Source: Christiangramia gaetbulicola
GTDB taxonomy: Bacteria; Bacteroidota; Bacteroidia; Flavobacteriales; Flavobacteriaceae
DNA length: 64,000 nt
Assembly (NCBI RefSeq): GCF_003054225.1
Contig: NZ_QBKQ01000001.1
Span: 1-64,000 of the forward strand
Direction: 5' to 3'
Part shown: in pieces, positions 45,882 through 54,822 of the stretch
Layout of the letters: every line of letters begins with the position of its first letter
Position numbering within the stretch: the stretch's first letter is position 1
Notes under the pieces: generated by a model
Databases searched by the model: none
Told to the model about the DNA's origin: nothing
Seen by the model: the letters and a program-made list of their open reading frames with translations, nothing else
Position numbers and translations under genes: made by a program

Positions 45882-47378
45882 TTATTCTTTAATTTTATAG
45901 ATAGTATATCCTCCTACTCTATGATACAAATCAATTTTATTCTCTGCCAGTAATTTGTAAATAATAGGCTCAGGACGCGAAAGCTTTTCTGTATGACCAT
46001 ATTTTTCACTTTGAACAGCGATTAATAGATTTTCAGATGTGTTGGTAATAAGATCAAATGTACCAGAATTAAGTAATTTGGCAGAATCTTCCTGCTCATA
46101 ACAGGTAAATTCCAGCCACTTTGAAGTACGCTGTCTAGCTTTGGCAGTGAGCAATACGGCGTGCTCTGTTGAATTAACAAACCTTAAGAGTGTAGCAACA
46201 TCGTTTGCTTTTCCCGGCAGATAATTAAAATAAAGAAGGATAGTACAAAGAAGTAATAAAAAAATACTGTAAAATGCCATTTTCATTTGTTTTTTTTTCC
46301 TGAAAATCTTCAGAGACTCTTGAATTCCATATCCAAGTATTAAATAAATGCCTGGAGCCAGATACAGAAAAAGACGGTCAGAAAAAGGATACATTTTCAA
46401 CGCACTTAATAAAATGTGAACCAGAGAAGTGAAAATATAGATCATTATTATTTTTAACAATGGACTCATAAAAACTTTATGCCTGTTTTTATAAAGAGAA
46501 AATACACCCAGAAGAAAAAGCATAAGTAAAGGTACTCCTACCATCCAGTATGTTGAGAAGAAAAAAATGGTAATTACTTTAGCCTGAATTGCCCACCATT
46601 TGAATATTGAAATATCAATGGGCATAAAAGCACCAGACCAATATCCTACCATATAATTTTTCATGGTTTCTGCTCCTGGTTGCTGTATGAACCAAATAAA
46701 AAATAACAGGTAAGGTAACGGGGCAAATAAAACCGGAAGAATTCTCTTTATTCCATTCCATGAGAATTTTTTTTTGTCCTCATGAAAAAATTGGAGTAAA
46801 AAGAATATGGACATAGCGGCACAAAAGAAAAGACCAATATTACTAAGTAAACAAAAAATGCTAAAAAACAAGAAAGTTTTATAGCTACTCCTGTGCTCGA
46901 CAAAGTAATTAACGGTAACAAGACCTAATGTAAGGTCAAGAGAGTATTGTTTGAGAGTTAGGGAATTTGAAATTATAAAGGGGCTGAAACAAAATACTGC
47001 CAGCAGCAAAATTTGAAGAAAAGGAGGAAAGGTTTTTAATAATCGTTTAAACAAAAAGAGAGACGCACAGGATGCTATAAAGTTTAAGATTTTAAGTGAA
47101 ATAAAAGGTTTTGCGATTACTGAAATAGCTTTTTGCAACAGTAAAAATAATGGAGGAGCACTTTGCCTGCTTTGGAACGGATACAAAATATCCTTAAAGT
47201 TTTTGTTGAGAATATCCAAACCTAAATTTACTTCATCACCATTAAATGACCACATTATAAATTGAGTGTGGAATCTAATATATAATCCAAATAAGATAAT
47301 AAAATTAATGAGTACAGGGACTTCCTCTTTAGGATCAGACCAAAGATTTCCTATAGATTTCCTAAAGATTTTTCTCAC
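45882..47378 (-). CDS. Membrane glycosyltransferase (GT39/ArnT-like)
   Basis: A 498-residue integral membrane protein with about ten to twelve hydrophobic segments. The first periplasmic loop has the GT-C catalytic acid pair (WSFNGDEVNLGLDI) followed by SRQSAPPLFLLLQKA, the PMT_2/ArnT-like pattern. Such enzymes use polyprenyl-phosphate sugars as donors on the outer face of the inner membrane. That matches the polyprenyl-phosphate sugar synthase two genes upstream. Start codon GTG at 47378, overlapping the end of the methyltransferase by 17 bases. Confidence 0.8.
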   Translation of the reverse strand: MRKIFRKSIGNLWSDPKEEVPVLINFIILFGLYIRFHTQFIMWSFNGDEVNLGLDILNKNFKDILYPFQSRQSAPPLFLLLQKAISVIAKPFISLKILNFIASCASLFLFKRLLKTFPPFLQILLLAVFCFSPFIISNSLTLKQYSLDLTLGLVTVNYFVEHRSSYKTFLFFSIFCLLSNIGLFFCAAMSIFFLLQFFHEDKKKFSWNGIKRILPVLFAPLPYLLFFIWFIQQPGAETMKNYMVGYWSGAFMPIDISIFKWWAIQAKVITIFFFSTYWMVGVPLLMLFLLGVFSLYKNRHKVFMSPLLKIIMIYIFTSLVHILLSALKMYPFSDRLFLYLAPGIYLILGYGIQESLKIFRKKKQMKMAFYSIFLLLLCTILLYFNYLPGKANDVATLLRFVNSTEHAVLLTAKARQRTSKWLEFTCYEQEDSAKLLNSGTFDLITNTSENLLIAVQSEKYGHTEKLSRPEPIIYKLLAENKIDLYHRVGGYTIYKIKE

Positions 47379-48081
47379 CTACAATTATTGTTGATAAACC
47401 TATTTTATTTCCTAAAATCTTGTCTATAACCTTAAAAAATGGCACAAGTTTATTATACAAGGACATTTGTCCTTCTGGGATAATTTTCCTTTTCAAAATA
47501 TTTCCATTGATATACCATCCCAGGGTTCCAACCAAATTGAAATATTGAGTATGTAATATTTCCAATTCATTAACGTTAAAAACTTTTGCCAATTTCGAAA
47601 TATTATACCTCCTAAAATGCCCTAACTCTATATCAAAACTATTAAACAACTGCTTATATGAAGGCACCAAGATTATCAAAACACCTCCTGCCTTCAATAA
47701 TTTTCGACAATTAGCGATCGCTAGTATATCATCTTCTATATGCTCGATAACATTCAACGCAAAAACAGTATCAAAGCTTCCCAATAGTTCACCATGTTTT
47801 GCCTTAAAATGGGGATCTACAAGATCAATTCTTGTGACCCCCCTAAAACCTAGATAACCTGAAAATTTTTTTTCCAAATCTTCGCAATAGTCGGTTCTTA
47901 AATCAGAAGTCATGAGAGAATAACCATTTTGTAAAAATTGTTGAGAGATATTGCCAATCCCACTGCCAATCTCAAGCACTTCTCCCTTTATAAAAGGTTT
48001 TATAATCTGAAACATCCATTTATTAAATTGGTCGGCAGAACTTATGACTTCAAGAGTTTCTTTTCCTATTTTTTCTGTCAT
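47362..48081 (-). CDS. Class I SAM-dependent methyltransferase
   Basis: A 239-residue protein with motif I EVLEIGSGIGNISQQFL, LMTSDLRTDYCEDL, the post-I acidic FDTVFALNVIEHIEDDILAI and GGVLIILVPSYKQLFNSFD. The start MTEKIGKETLEV at 48081 is preferred; an upstream start would add a membrane-like run with no family match and would overlap the previous gene. It lies between a Pol-P-sugar synthase and a GT39-like transferase, a recurring three-gene group. Confidence 0.82.
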   Translation of the reverse strand: MTEKIGKETLEVISSADQFNKWMFQIIKPFIKGEVLEIGSGIGNISQQFLQNGYSLMTSDLRTDYCEDLEKKFSGYLGFRGVTRIDLVDPHFKAKHGELLGSFDTVFALNVIEHIEDDILAIANCRKLLKAGGVLIILVPSYKQLFNSFDIELGHFRRYNISKLAKVFNVNELEILHTQYFNLVGTLGWYINGNILKRKIIPEGQMSLYNKLVPFFKVIDKILGNKIGLSTIIVGEKNL

Positions 48082-48091
48082 TGTGGTTAGG

Positions 48092-48814
48092 TTAATTAGG
48101 AAAGAGGTTATAGCGAAATATACAATAGATAGCCTTAATACCATCTTTCCAATTGATCTTTTTTCCTTCAAGATAAGTTCTTCCATAATAGGAAATCCCT
48201 ACTTCATAGATTCTGACCGAAGTAATTCTACTTATTTTGGCAGTTACCTCGGGTTCAAAACCAAACCTTTTTTCCTTGAGAACCAGGGACTTTATCATAT
48301 CGCTTCTAAACAACTTATACCCTGTTTCCATATCGCTAAGATTAAGGTTAGTAAACATGTTAGAAAGAATGGTAAGGAAGTTGTTACCAAGCGTATGCCA
48401 AAAAAAGAGAATTCGGTGAGCATTTCCACTTTTAAACCGGGAGCCATAAACCACATCTGCATGGCCATCAAGTACAGGTTTTAAAAGAATTTTATATTCT
48501 TGAGGATCATATTCAAGATCGGCATCCTGAATAATTAAAAATTCCCCCCTTGCTTCAGCAATCCCAGTATGCAAGGCAGCACCCTTACCCAAATTCTTGG
48601 AATGTCTATAATATTTTATATCTAACGCAGGATGGTTGGAAATATAGGTTTCAACTGCCAACCGGGTATTATCTGTAGAACAATCATCCACAATAATAAC
48701 TTCTTTTGAAATACCGGCCGGAAGCAATACCTGACTTATTTTCTGTAGTACTAAATGAATTGTCGCACTTTCATTATATGCTGGTATGATAATGGAAAAT
48801 GTTTTAATTACCAT
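48092..48814 (-). CDS. Polyprenyl-phosphate sugar synthase (DPM1-like GT2)
   Basis: A 240-residue GT2 enzyme of the dolichyl-phosphate mannose synthase type: [52 protein letters not shown], and the metal site [14 protein letters not shown], followed by [14 protein letters not shown]. No C-terminal membrane domain is present. It should make polyprenyl-phosphate-linked sugar at the inner leaflet for use by a GT-C enzyme, most likely the one at 45882. Confidence 0.88.
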   Translation of the reverse strand: MVIKTFSIIIPAYNESATIHLVLQKISQVLLPAGISKEVIIVDDCSTDNTRLAVETYISNHPALDIKYYRHSKNLGKGAALHTGIAEARGEFLIIQDADLEYDPQEYKILLKPVLDGHADVVYGSRFKSGNAHRILFFWHTLGNNFLTILSNMFTNLNLSDMETGYKLFRSDMIKSLVLKEKRFGFEPEVTAKISRITSVRIYEVGISYYGRTYLEGKKINWKDGIKAIYCIFRYNLFPN

Positions 48815-48875
48815 GAATTGAAGTTTAGGCTTAATAGGTATTAGTGAATATGATTTTTGAAGTTATCTTCTAGCT

Positions 48876-49365
48876 TTATTTCAGTTTTCCTTTAGATTGC
48901 AATTTCCAGTAAGAACTCAGCAAATCTTCAATATATCCCTCCATTTTTTAGCTTTGTAAAGATATTCAAAAGATTTAGGTCGGTCTGACTAGCTTTAAAT
49001 GTTTTAATTCTTTTTTCCTCAATTCCCGATTTATCAAAGATATCGAGGCCATAAATTTTTCCCTTTTTAAAATATTGCTTCCACATTTTAAGAGAAGCTC
49101 CGCCTAAAGAAGGATCATTGTAGCCACCAACTCCAATTTCCAGTAAGTTTACTTTCTCATTTTTGAATTGCTGAAAGTGCTTTTGATAATGTGGTGTATA
49201 GTAATGCGTTCCCCATTTATCACATGAGTATATGTAGGCAAGTTTGTCCAGATCATTATGGCTTAATTCTGCCCAGTATTTCTTTTTACTCTTCTGAAGA
49301 AAATTTACTACAAATGAGGGGAAATATTGTTTTACATATTTTTTCACTTCAATCTTTTTAAACAA
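48876..49365 (-). pseudogene. Decayed class I methyltransferase remnant
   Basis: The readable part (145 codons, TTG start, stop at 48928) matches the N-terminal half of a sugar methyltransferase family: YIYSCDKWGTHYYTPHYQ, LLEIGVGGYNDPSLGGAS and GKIYGLDIFDKSG. The following catalytic segment (the expected DDGSH region) is missing, joined to a KNGGIY. Just past the stop, a different frame continues IEDLLSSYWKLQSKGKLK and stops at 48876, which resembles the family's GGIYxxEDxxTSYW. So an internal deletion and a frameshift appear to have inactivated the gene. It lies between two GT2 genes. Confidence 0.75.
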
Positions 49366-49390
49366 ATATGGTTTTTGTAATTAAATACTT

Positions 49391-50221
49391 TTATTCCAGG
49401 ATACCGAGTAACCTAAATGGTTTTAAAATAAATCTGCCAATTTTATATTCTGAACTTTTGGAAATTTGATGCTTATATTTTTCTTTTTTCCTTTGTTCGC
49501 TTAGACAATTTTTAACAAACTGGGGAAAATTCTCCTTGTATAGATCGGCATGCTTTAAATAGATATAATCCAGAATATCATATTTTCGCAGATTGGCTTT
49601 ATCATTTCGTGAGTCCGGAGTATTCCGGTAATTAAAGAGAACTTCTGGAATTACACTAACGTGCCCCCCATCTTTAAGTAACCTGATATAGAATTCCCAG
49701 TCTTCAAAACCCAAAATCATATTCTCATCATAACCATTTACCTTTTCCCAGGATTTCTTTTTGAACAAAGCTGACCCCATAGCAACATTATGAAAAAGCG
49801 CATCATATAAATCTCCCCCACGCGGTTTAAATATTTTTTCGTTTTTTAAATGAGATGCAAACCACCTGCTGTAGCAGGTAACTATTTCTGTTTTTTTGTT
49901 ATCAATTTTTTTTAAGGCTTTGGAAATAAAATCTCTTTCAAAATAATCATCACAATCCCAAACTAAAATATAAGTTCCGCTAGCTTTTTCGATACCCCTA
50001 TTTCTTGCCGCACTAACTCCTAAATTTTCCTGAGTGATCAAAATATCGATCTTTGATATGTGTTTCTCTATTAGTTTTTTTGTTATAGTGTTCGAACCAT
50101 CGTCTACCAGAATAATTTCCTTTTCATCCCAATTCTGTGCATTGGCATTATCTAATGCAGTTGTAAGATATTTATGGTCGTTATAACAAGTTATAACTAT
50201 AGATACTTTATTTGATGACAT
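49391..50221 (-). CDS. Glycosyltransferase family 2
   Basis: A 276-residue GT-A enzyme: KVSIVITCYNDHKYLTTAL, EIILVDDGSNTITKKL, AARNRGIEKASGTYILVWDCDDYFE (DxD-type metal site) and MILGFEDWEFYIRLLKDGG with the ED base. Shorter than the neighbouring GT2 proteins and lacking a C-terminal membrane segment. It precedes the methyltransferase remnant by 25 bp. Confidence 0.87.
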   Translation of the reverse strand: MSSNKVSIVITCYNDHKYLTTALDNANAQNWDEKEIILVDDGSNTITKKLIEKHISKIDILITQENLGVSAARNRGIEKASGTYILVWDCDDYFERDFISKALKKIDNKKTEIVTCYSRWFASHLKNEKIFKPRGGDLYDALFHNVAMGSALFKKKSWEKVNGYDENMILGFEDWEFYIRLLKDGGHVSVIPEVLFNYRNTPDSRNDKANLRKYDILDYIYLKHADLYKENFPQFVKNCLSEQRKKEKYKHQISKSSEYKIGRFILKPFRLLGILE

Positions 50222-50266
50222 CCTGAATTAAATAAATAATACAATTAGGTTTCCTTGAGTTTGCTT

Positions 50267-51055
50267 TCATGAATGTTTATCATATAACTTTAAAGCCTTA
50301 AATTCTTTGAAGTCTATTAAATTCAAACTATTTATACGTGTTTCATCAAAAATTTGAAATTCAAAAAAAGGATTTGAGTTTTTAGTGCAATTACCAATTG
50401 GTTGATTTTTGGATAGAATACCTACGCCCCAATCAGAATCAATACAGCATGAATTGACTCCAGGTTCACAACGCCATTTGTAAAAGGCCTTCCAGGTAGT
50501 ACCATTCCAATAATGTTTTGCCGGAGTATGCCAATATTTATGTATTTCTCGAGCATGCCATTCCGACGGAGGATTGCAATCATGAAGTACTATAAAGCCA
50601 TTGTCTTTTATGTGATTTAGGGAGTTTTTTATATCACGGTCAACCTGGTCCGCCAGATGTAATCCATCAATAAAAATCACATCAAATTTTATATCTGGAG
50701 CTAAGATCTTTCCCGAAGAAAGCTTTTTGAAAAAATAATCGCTGGTCATTTTAAAATCTACCGGGTTGGATTTAAATTCCAATCCTGGATCCACACTATA
50801 CTTTTTGTCTGCTTTGATAAGATTGAAGTTATGATCTGGATTTCTAACCCCGATCTCAAGGTAATTTGTTTGATTGTGGAATAAAGATAAAAGATGATTA
50901 ATAATACCAGTCCTAAATGGTCTTTTTCGATTTTCTAAAAAAGATTTATGGTTTACTTCCAAATAGTGATCATCATGTAGAAATTTTCTTCCTTTCAGAT
51001 AATAACCTTTTTCAATATTTAATTTTGAAGTAATTTTAGTAAAGATTCGTTTCAT
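50267..51055 (-). CDS. SAM-dependent methyltransferase (class I, MTase_24-like)
   Basis: A 262-residue protein with motif I NYLEIGVRNPDHNFNLI near residue 64, YSVDPGLEF, and FDVIFIDGLHLADQVDRDI followed by FIVLHDCNPPSEWHARE. This pattern (IDGLH, HDCNP) is typical of class I methyltransferases of the Methyltransf_24 group in glycan loci. Substrate unknown. It keeps the motifs that the nearby remnant at 48876 has lost. Confidence 0.8.
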   Translation of the reverse strand: MKRIFTKITSKLNIEKGYYLKGRKFLHDDHYLEVNHKSFLENRKRPFRTGIINHLLSLFHNQTNYLEIGVRNPDHNFNLIKADKKYSVDPGLEFKSNPVDFKMTSDYFFKKLSSGKILAPDIKFDVIFIDGLHLADQVDRDIKNSLNHIKDNGFIVLHDCNPPSEWHAREIHKYWHTPAKHYWNGTTWKAFYKWRCEPGVNSCCIDSDWGVGILSKNQPIGNCTKNSNPFFEFQIFDETRINSLNLIDFKEFKALKLYDKHS

Positions 51056-51069
51056 TCTTAAATATAATA

Positions 51070-51837
51070 TTAAGAGTTCCTTTTCGTAATAGATTTTTCG
51101 AGATTTTTTGAATTAAAAAAACCTTCTGTAATCTTACGAATATAGCGAGCGTAATGAACAAAGAGATTATGATCATATTCATTACCAAAACTACCACTAA
51201 CCCCCTGAATTCTTAGTGGTACTTTGATTGCTTTAAATTTATGCTGATCTTTTTCAATATAATTAGAAATAGCATCCCATAAGGTCAACTCAAAATTGTG
51301 ATGCACATTAATATTTACCCCTGCATCCTTCAGGAATGTCCAAAAATCCAGGGTGAAAACAAAACATCTGGCATCCATATTTCCAAAAGCAAAAGGATCT
51401 GCATAGACTAAATTTTTACTTTTAGACCTCAATCTTAAAAACTGAATGATGATCTGGTTAATGTTTAAAACCTTTAACCTTCCAGTAATTTTAATAATCG
51501 CGTCTGCATTTTTTATGAATTCAGAATTATTTAAGGCATACTCGATGATTTGGAGTTCCTTAAATCCTTTTCCTCTCTCAATCTTTTCGGGAGGGGACTT
51601 AAATGACAGGTATTCAATTCTATCCGTTATTTTTGGAAATACATTAAAATCAGTACCTGAATTCTCAACAAAAACAATTCTACTCTTAGTTTTTTCAATA
51701 TAGAATTGTAAAGCTTCCATGTATTGAGTAAGCCTTATTTTAGGATCCTTAACACTTAGCGTAGTTTTTGAGTTGGGAGTGATTGTTCCGGTAAGTAAAA
51801 TAACTAAGGAATCATAATATGTGCTAGATCTTTTCAA
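51070..51837 (-). CDS. Uncharacterised protein, possible glycosyltransferase
   Basis: A 255-residue protein I do not recognise. It starts at TTG 51837 (no ATG in the frame upstream). Visible features: YDSLVILLTGTITPN at the start, SRIVFVENSGTDFNVF, DAIIKITGRLKVLN, and VYADPFAFGNMDARCFVF. The ENSG and KITGR segments recall GT-A-like sugar transferases found in capsule loci, and no membrane segment or signal peptide is seen. Its position among transferases supports, but does not prove, a glycan role. Confidence 0.5.
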   Translation of the reverse strand: MKRSSTYYDSLVILLTGTITPNSKTTLSVKDPKIRLTQYMEALQFYIEKTKSRIVFVENSGTDFNVFPKITDRIEYLSFKSPPEKIERGKGFKELQIIEYALNNSEFIKNADAIIKITGRLKVLNINQIIIQFLRLRSKSKNLVYADPFAFGNMDARCFVFTLDFWTFLKDAGVNINVHHNFELTLWDAISNYIEKDQHKFKAIKVPLRIQGVSGSFGNEYDHNLFVHYARYIRKITEGFFNSKNLEKSITKRNS

Positions 51838-51944
51838 TAAATATATTTCTAAGTATTATAAAACCAAAATTAAGAGCAGAACCTCTAGCTAAAACTTTTT
51901 TTAAAACCAAATTCTATCCTTTTTCAACTTAAAATTTAAAATTC

Positions 51945-52556
51945 TCACCAGTATTTCCTCCAGTCGATTTCCTTCTTCACTATCCTGGCGGGATTCCCGA
52001 TAACAATATTTTTTTCAGTATCGATAGAATTCACTAATACACTTCCCAGCCCAATAAGGTTTATACTGTGGATTTTGACGCCTGGAGCAATAAGACAAGA
52101 TGATGCTATGTAAACATCATCACCAATGCTAACTGAAAGGTCTTTTAAATTTGATTTAGTGTGGATAGAACCATGAGTCCAGATCTCCGTTCTTTTTCCT
52201 GCCAGCCATGTATTTCTACCTATTATAACTTCATTCCAAACATCAATATAATGATCATTAATTAACCTGCTATTTCGACCAATGGTAAAGGAAGATTTCC
52301 CGATAATAGTATTACCACTATGAATAGCAGTTCCATCGCCAATTTTTAAATTCTTACAGTTAAACAGACATTTATTTCTGATGATAACTCTATTTCCTAT
52401 TTCAACATTTTCAGAATTGATAATACTTTTTCCAATATAAACATCCTTGCCAATAGAATATTTAAAAAAATGGCGATAGATGTACAGCCGCATATTATTG
52501 AAAGGACAATATTTAATTATCTTAAATAGGAATTTCCTGGAAAATCTTTTAATCAT
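51945..52556 (-). CDS. Hexapeptide-repeat acyltransferase
   Basis: A 203-residue left-handed beta-helix protein with repeated [LIV]-G-x4 hexapeptides (IGKDVYIGKSIINSENVEIG, VIIRNKCLFNCKNLKIGDG and IGDDVYIASSCLIAPGVKIH) and the C-terminal IVIGNPARIVKK of O- and N-acetyltransferases. It probably acetylates a sugar in the polysaccharide. Gaps of about 50 and 107 bp flank it. Confidence 0.83.
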   Translation of the reverse strand: MIKRFSRKFLFKIIKYCPFNNMRLYIYRHFFKYSIGKDVYIGKSIINSENVEIGNRVIIRNKCLFNCKNLKIGDGTAIHSGNTIIGKSSFTIGRNSRLINDHYIDVWNEVIIGRNTWLAGKRTEIWTHGSIHTKSNLKDLSVSIGDDVYIASSCLIAPGVKIHSINLIGLGSVLVNSIDTEKNIVIGNPARIVKKEIDWRKYW

Positions 52557-52605
52557 TAAATCAAATAGATTTTGAATTAGCTAATTCAAGAATTGCTCTT
52601 TCAAA

Positions 52606-53562
52606 TTAAACTAATAATGTCTTATTTGTTATGCTCAATTCACCCTTATATTGAATTCCCATATCTTTTCTTTTTTGAATTTTATTCCCAAAATTATATA
52701 TAAAGGATCTGTCTTTATTTAAGATCGCGGCTCTCTTAAGACAAATCATATTTGAATAACTACTCCGAGATAATCCTATGAATTTATTTGCCCTGGAACA
52801 AATTTCAAAGTTTATGGCTGCATTTACTTCATATTCCCATTTCGAATTATAAAAATAATTCGTTTCCAAACCTGAATCTTCAAACTGCTTTTTAATTTCT
52901 TCCTGGTTTTCACCTGAAGTAAAGAAAATACTTCCATCTGTTTCAAAATTTCTTACCATTTCTATAATATCTTCGACTGGCACATAGATCCTTTCATTAT
53001 TTAAGCCGTTAAAGTCTTTAGTATACTTTTTCCAGTCAGATTCGGTTCTAACCTGTACTGCAGAATAAGTGCTGCCATTAGTATAAGAATCAACCATCTT
53101 AGCAAGGTAATCATTTAACCTCAAAGCTCTTAATACCTTCAATTTCATGTGATCTCTTTCAATCAAACATAACTGTCTTTGCCTATTTAATTCCTTCTCA
53201 GAATGTTCCCAAAGCGGAACCACATTTTCAATAGATTTCTTTTTCAAATTGGCACTATCATAGTCGACCCTGGAAATGATCATGTCTTTAACACCAGTCG
53301 AATCATGCATTTGAGAATTAAAATATTCAAGATCATATATGTCTGAAAATAGAATTTTCTCATTCCAACCAAAATAAGGTTCGATCAACCTGCAATTTTC
53401 CTGGACTGCAATATCGCAGGCACTCATTAATCCATGCAATTTGTTGCATAGACCTCCCTGTAGATGAATTCCAAGATATTTATCTTTGTATAAATCAAAA
53501 TGTTTATAAAGGATCTTTTTTATACCAATCTTAACTTCTTTTACAAATGAATCTCGCCTCAT
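52606..53562 (-). CDS. Putative fucosyltransferase-like GT-B enzyme
   Basis: A 318-residue protein. GIHLQGGLCNKLHGLMSACD, the SAVQVRTESDWKKYTKDF segment (an HxRxxD-like motif) and KFIGLSRSSYSNMICLKR near the C-terminus resemble the GDP-fucose-type GT-B fold (O-fucosyltransferase and GT11/NodZ superfamily), where GxGN, HxR and SSxS bind the donor. The match is by pattern only. No GDP-fucose synthesis genes are in the window. Confidence 0.5.
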   Translation of the reverse strand: MRRDSFVKEVKIGIKKILYKHFDLYKDKYLGIHLQGGLCNKLHGLMSACDIAVQENCRLIEPYFGWNEKILFSDIYDLEYFNSQMHDSTGVKDMIISRVDYDSANLKKKSIENVVPLWEHSEKELNRQRQLCLIERDHMKLKVLRALRLNDYLAKMVDSYTNGSTYSAVQVRTESDWKKYTKDFNGLNNERIYVPVEDIIEMVRNFETDGSIFFTSGENQEEIKKQFEDSGLETNYFYNSKWEYEVNAAINFEICSRANKFIGLSRSSYSNMICLKRAAILNKDRSFIYNFGNKIQKRKDMGIQYKGELSITNKTLLV

Positions 53563-53597
53563 CTAATTTAATAAGTGATAACCGTAATTTTTAACTC

Positions 53598-54818
53598 CTA
53601 TCCGTAAACCTTATTCCATCTAGCGATCACAGATTTCTCAGAAAAATTTTTCTCGACGAATTCTCGTCCATTTTCTCCCATCGTCTTTCTTAATTCTTTA
53701 TCTAAAATCAGGGTTTCTATTTTTGAAACGAAACAGGTAATATCTTTTTCCTCACATAAGAAACCTGATCGATCTTCCTCCAATGTATGGGGAACACCAC
53801 CAGATCTAAAGGCCACAACCGGCAAGCCACATGCCTGCGCTTCTGCAGTGACTAAACCCTGACTTTCCACTTCTCCTCTAGAATTTCTTACTGAGGTCAT
53901 TAAAAAAATATCTGAATATTTTAATAATTTAACTACTTCCGATGGATTTACCATTCCTTTAAAAACTATATGTTTTTCGAGTTTAAGTTCAATGACTTTT
54001 TGTCTGAGATTAGATATATTATTTCCCGATCCAGCAATAATATACCTAACATCATACCCTTTTTTGACTAAATCATAAACAGCATGGATACCATACTTTT
54101 GACCTTTTAATTCATCTAACCGTCCTATAGTGATCAGTTTAATTTCCTCTCCAGGTCCTTTTAATTTTTTATTGCAGAATAAATCTAAGTCTATTGCTAC
54201 AGGAATTATTTTAATTTTACTTTCCGGTGCACCCAGCTCCAGTAATTTTTGTTTTAAAAACGGAGTATTCGCAATCAGATAACTGGAGCAAGCGAAAAGA
54301 TCATTATAATAGCCATTATTAGGTATACGGTTATTAATAGGAAAAAATAAATCATGTCCATGAAAACTTACCACGATATTACTCTTTAAAAATCCGCACT
54401 TTTTTAGTAAATCCACCGGATTCTTATTATTCCCAAACTGAATATGAAAAATATCTATATTCCTGAATTTTCGATAAAAATCGAACTGGTAAATTAGCTG
54501 AATATTTTTTTTCTTGGTAAATCTAAAAGCCTTATAAATGCCAGGCCAGTATACAATATTTTTAAATAGAAGAAAAGCACCTTTTATCCATCTCCAAATT
54601 CTATTTTTTGGAATATCATAATCTTCTAATATAATACTATCAGCAATTTTAAATTGTTTAAAAATATCCAGGTTAGCATTTTCTTTAATTTCAAGGACTT
54701 CTTCTACCAGCACCTTTACCTGATATCCCAGCTTTTTTGCAAGTACGATTTGATTAACGACAAAGGTTTCAGAAAGCTTTGGAAATTTCCACACTTTGAA
54801 AATTATAGTTTTGCTCAT
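53598..54818 (-). CDS. Glycosyltransferase family 4 (WcaL-like)
   Basis: A 406-residue GT-B enzyme with N-terminus TIIFKVWKFPKLSETFVVNQI, the WcaL/AmsK-type start, then SFHGHDLFFPIN, IKLITIGRLDELKGQKYGI and EVESQGLVTAEAQACGLPVVAFRSGG (EX7E). These proteins often add galactose or other hexoses in exopolysaccharide repeats. It overlaps neither neighbour and lies 4 bp after the upstream GT2. Confidence 0.87.
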   Translation of the reverse strand: MSKTIIFKVWKFPKLSETFVVNQIVLAKKLGYQVKVLVEEVLEIKENANLDIFKQFKIADSIILEDYDIPKNRIWRWIKGAFLLFKNIVYWPGIYKAFRFTKKKNIQLIYQFDFYRKFRNIDIFHIQFGNNKNPVDLLKKCGFLKSNIVVSFHGHDLFFPINNRIPNNGYYNDLFACSSYLIANTPFLKQKLLELGAPESKIKIIPVAIDLDLFCNKKLKGPGEEIKLITIGRLDELKGQKYGIHAVYDLVKKGYDVRYIIAGSGNNISNLRQKVIELKLEKHIVFKGMVNPSEVVKLLKYSDIFLMTSVRNSRGEVESQGLVTAEAQACGLPVVAFRSGGVPHTLEEDRSGFLCEEKDITCFVSKIETLILDKELRKTMGENGREFVEKNFSEKSVIARWNKVYG

Positions 54819-54822
54819 GCCA

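Noticed and set aside
48082-48186. Methyltransferase start at 48186
   Set aside because: It overlaps the upstream GT2 by about 95 bases and adds a membrane-like run absent from the family.
51865-51872. TAATTTTG on the minus strand as a promoter for 51070-51837
   Set aside because: No -33 element within the usual distance.
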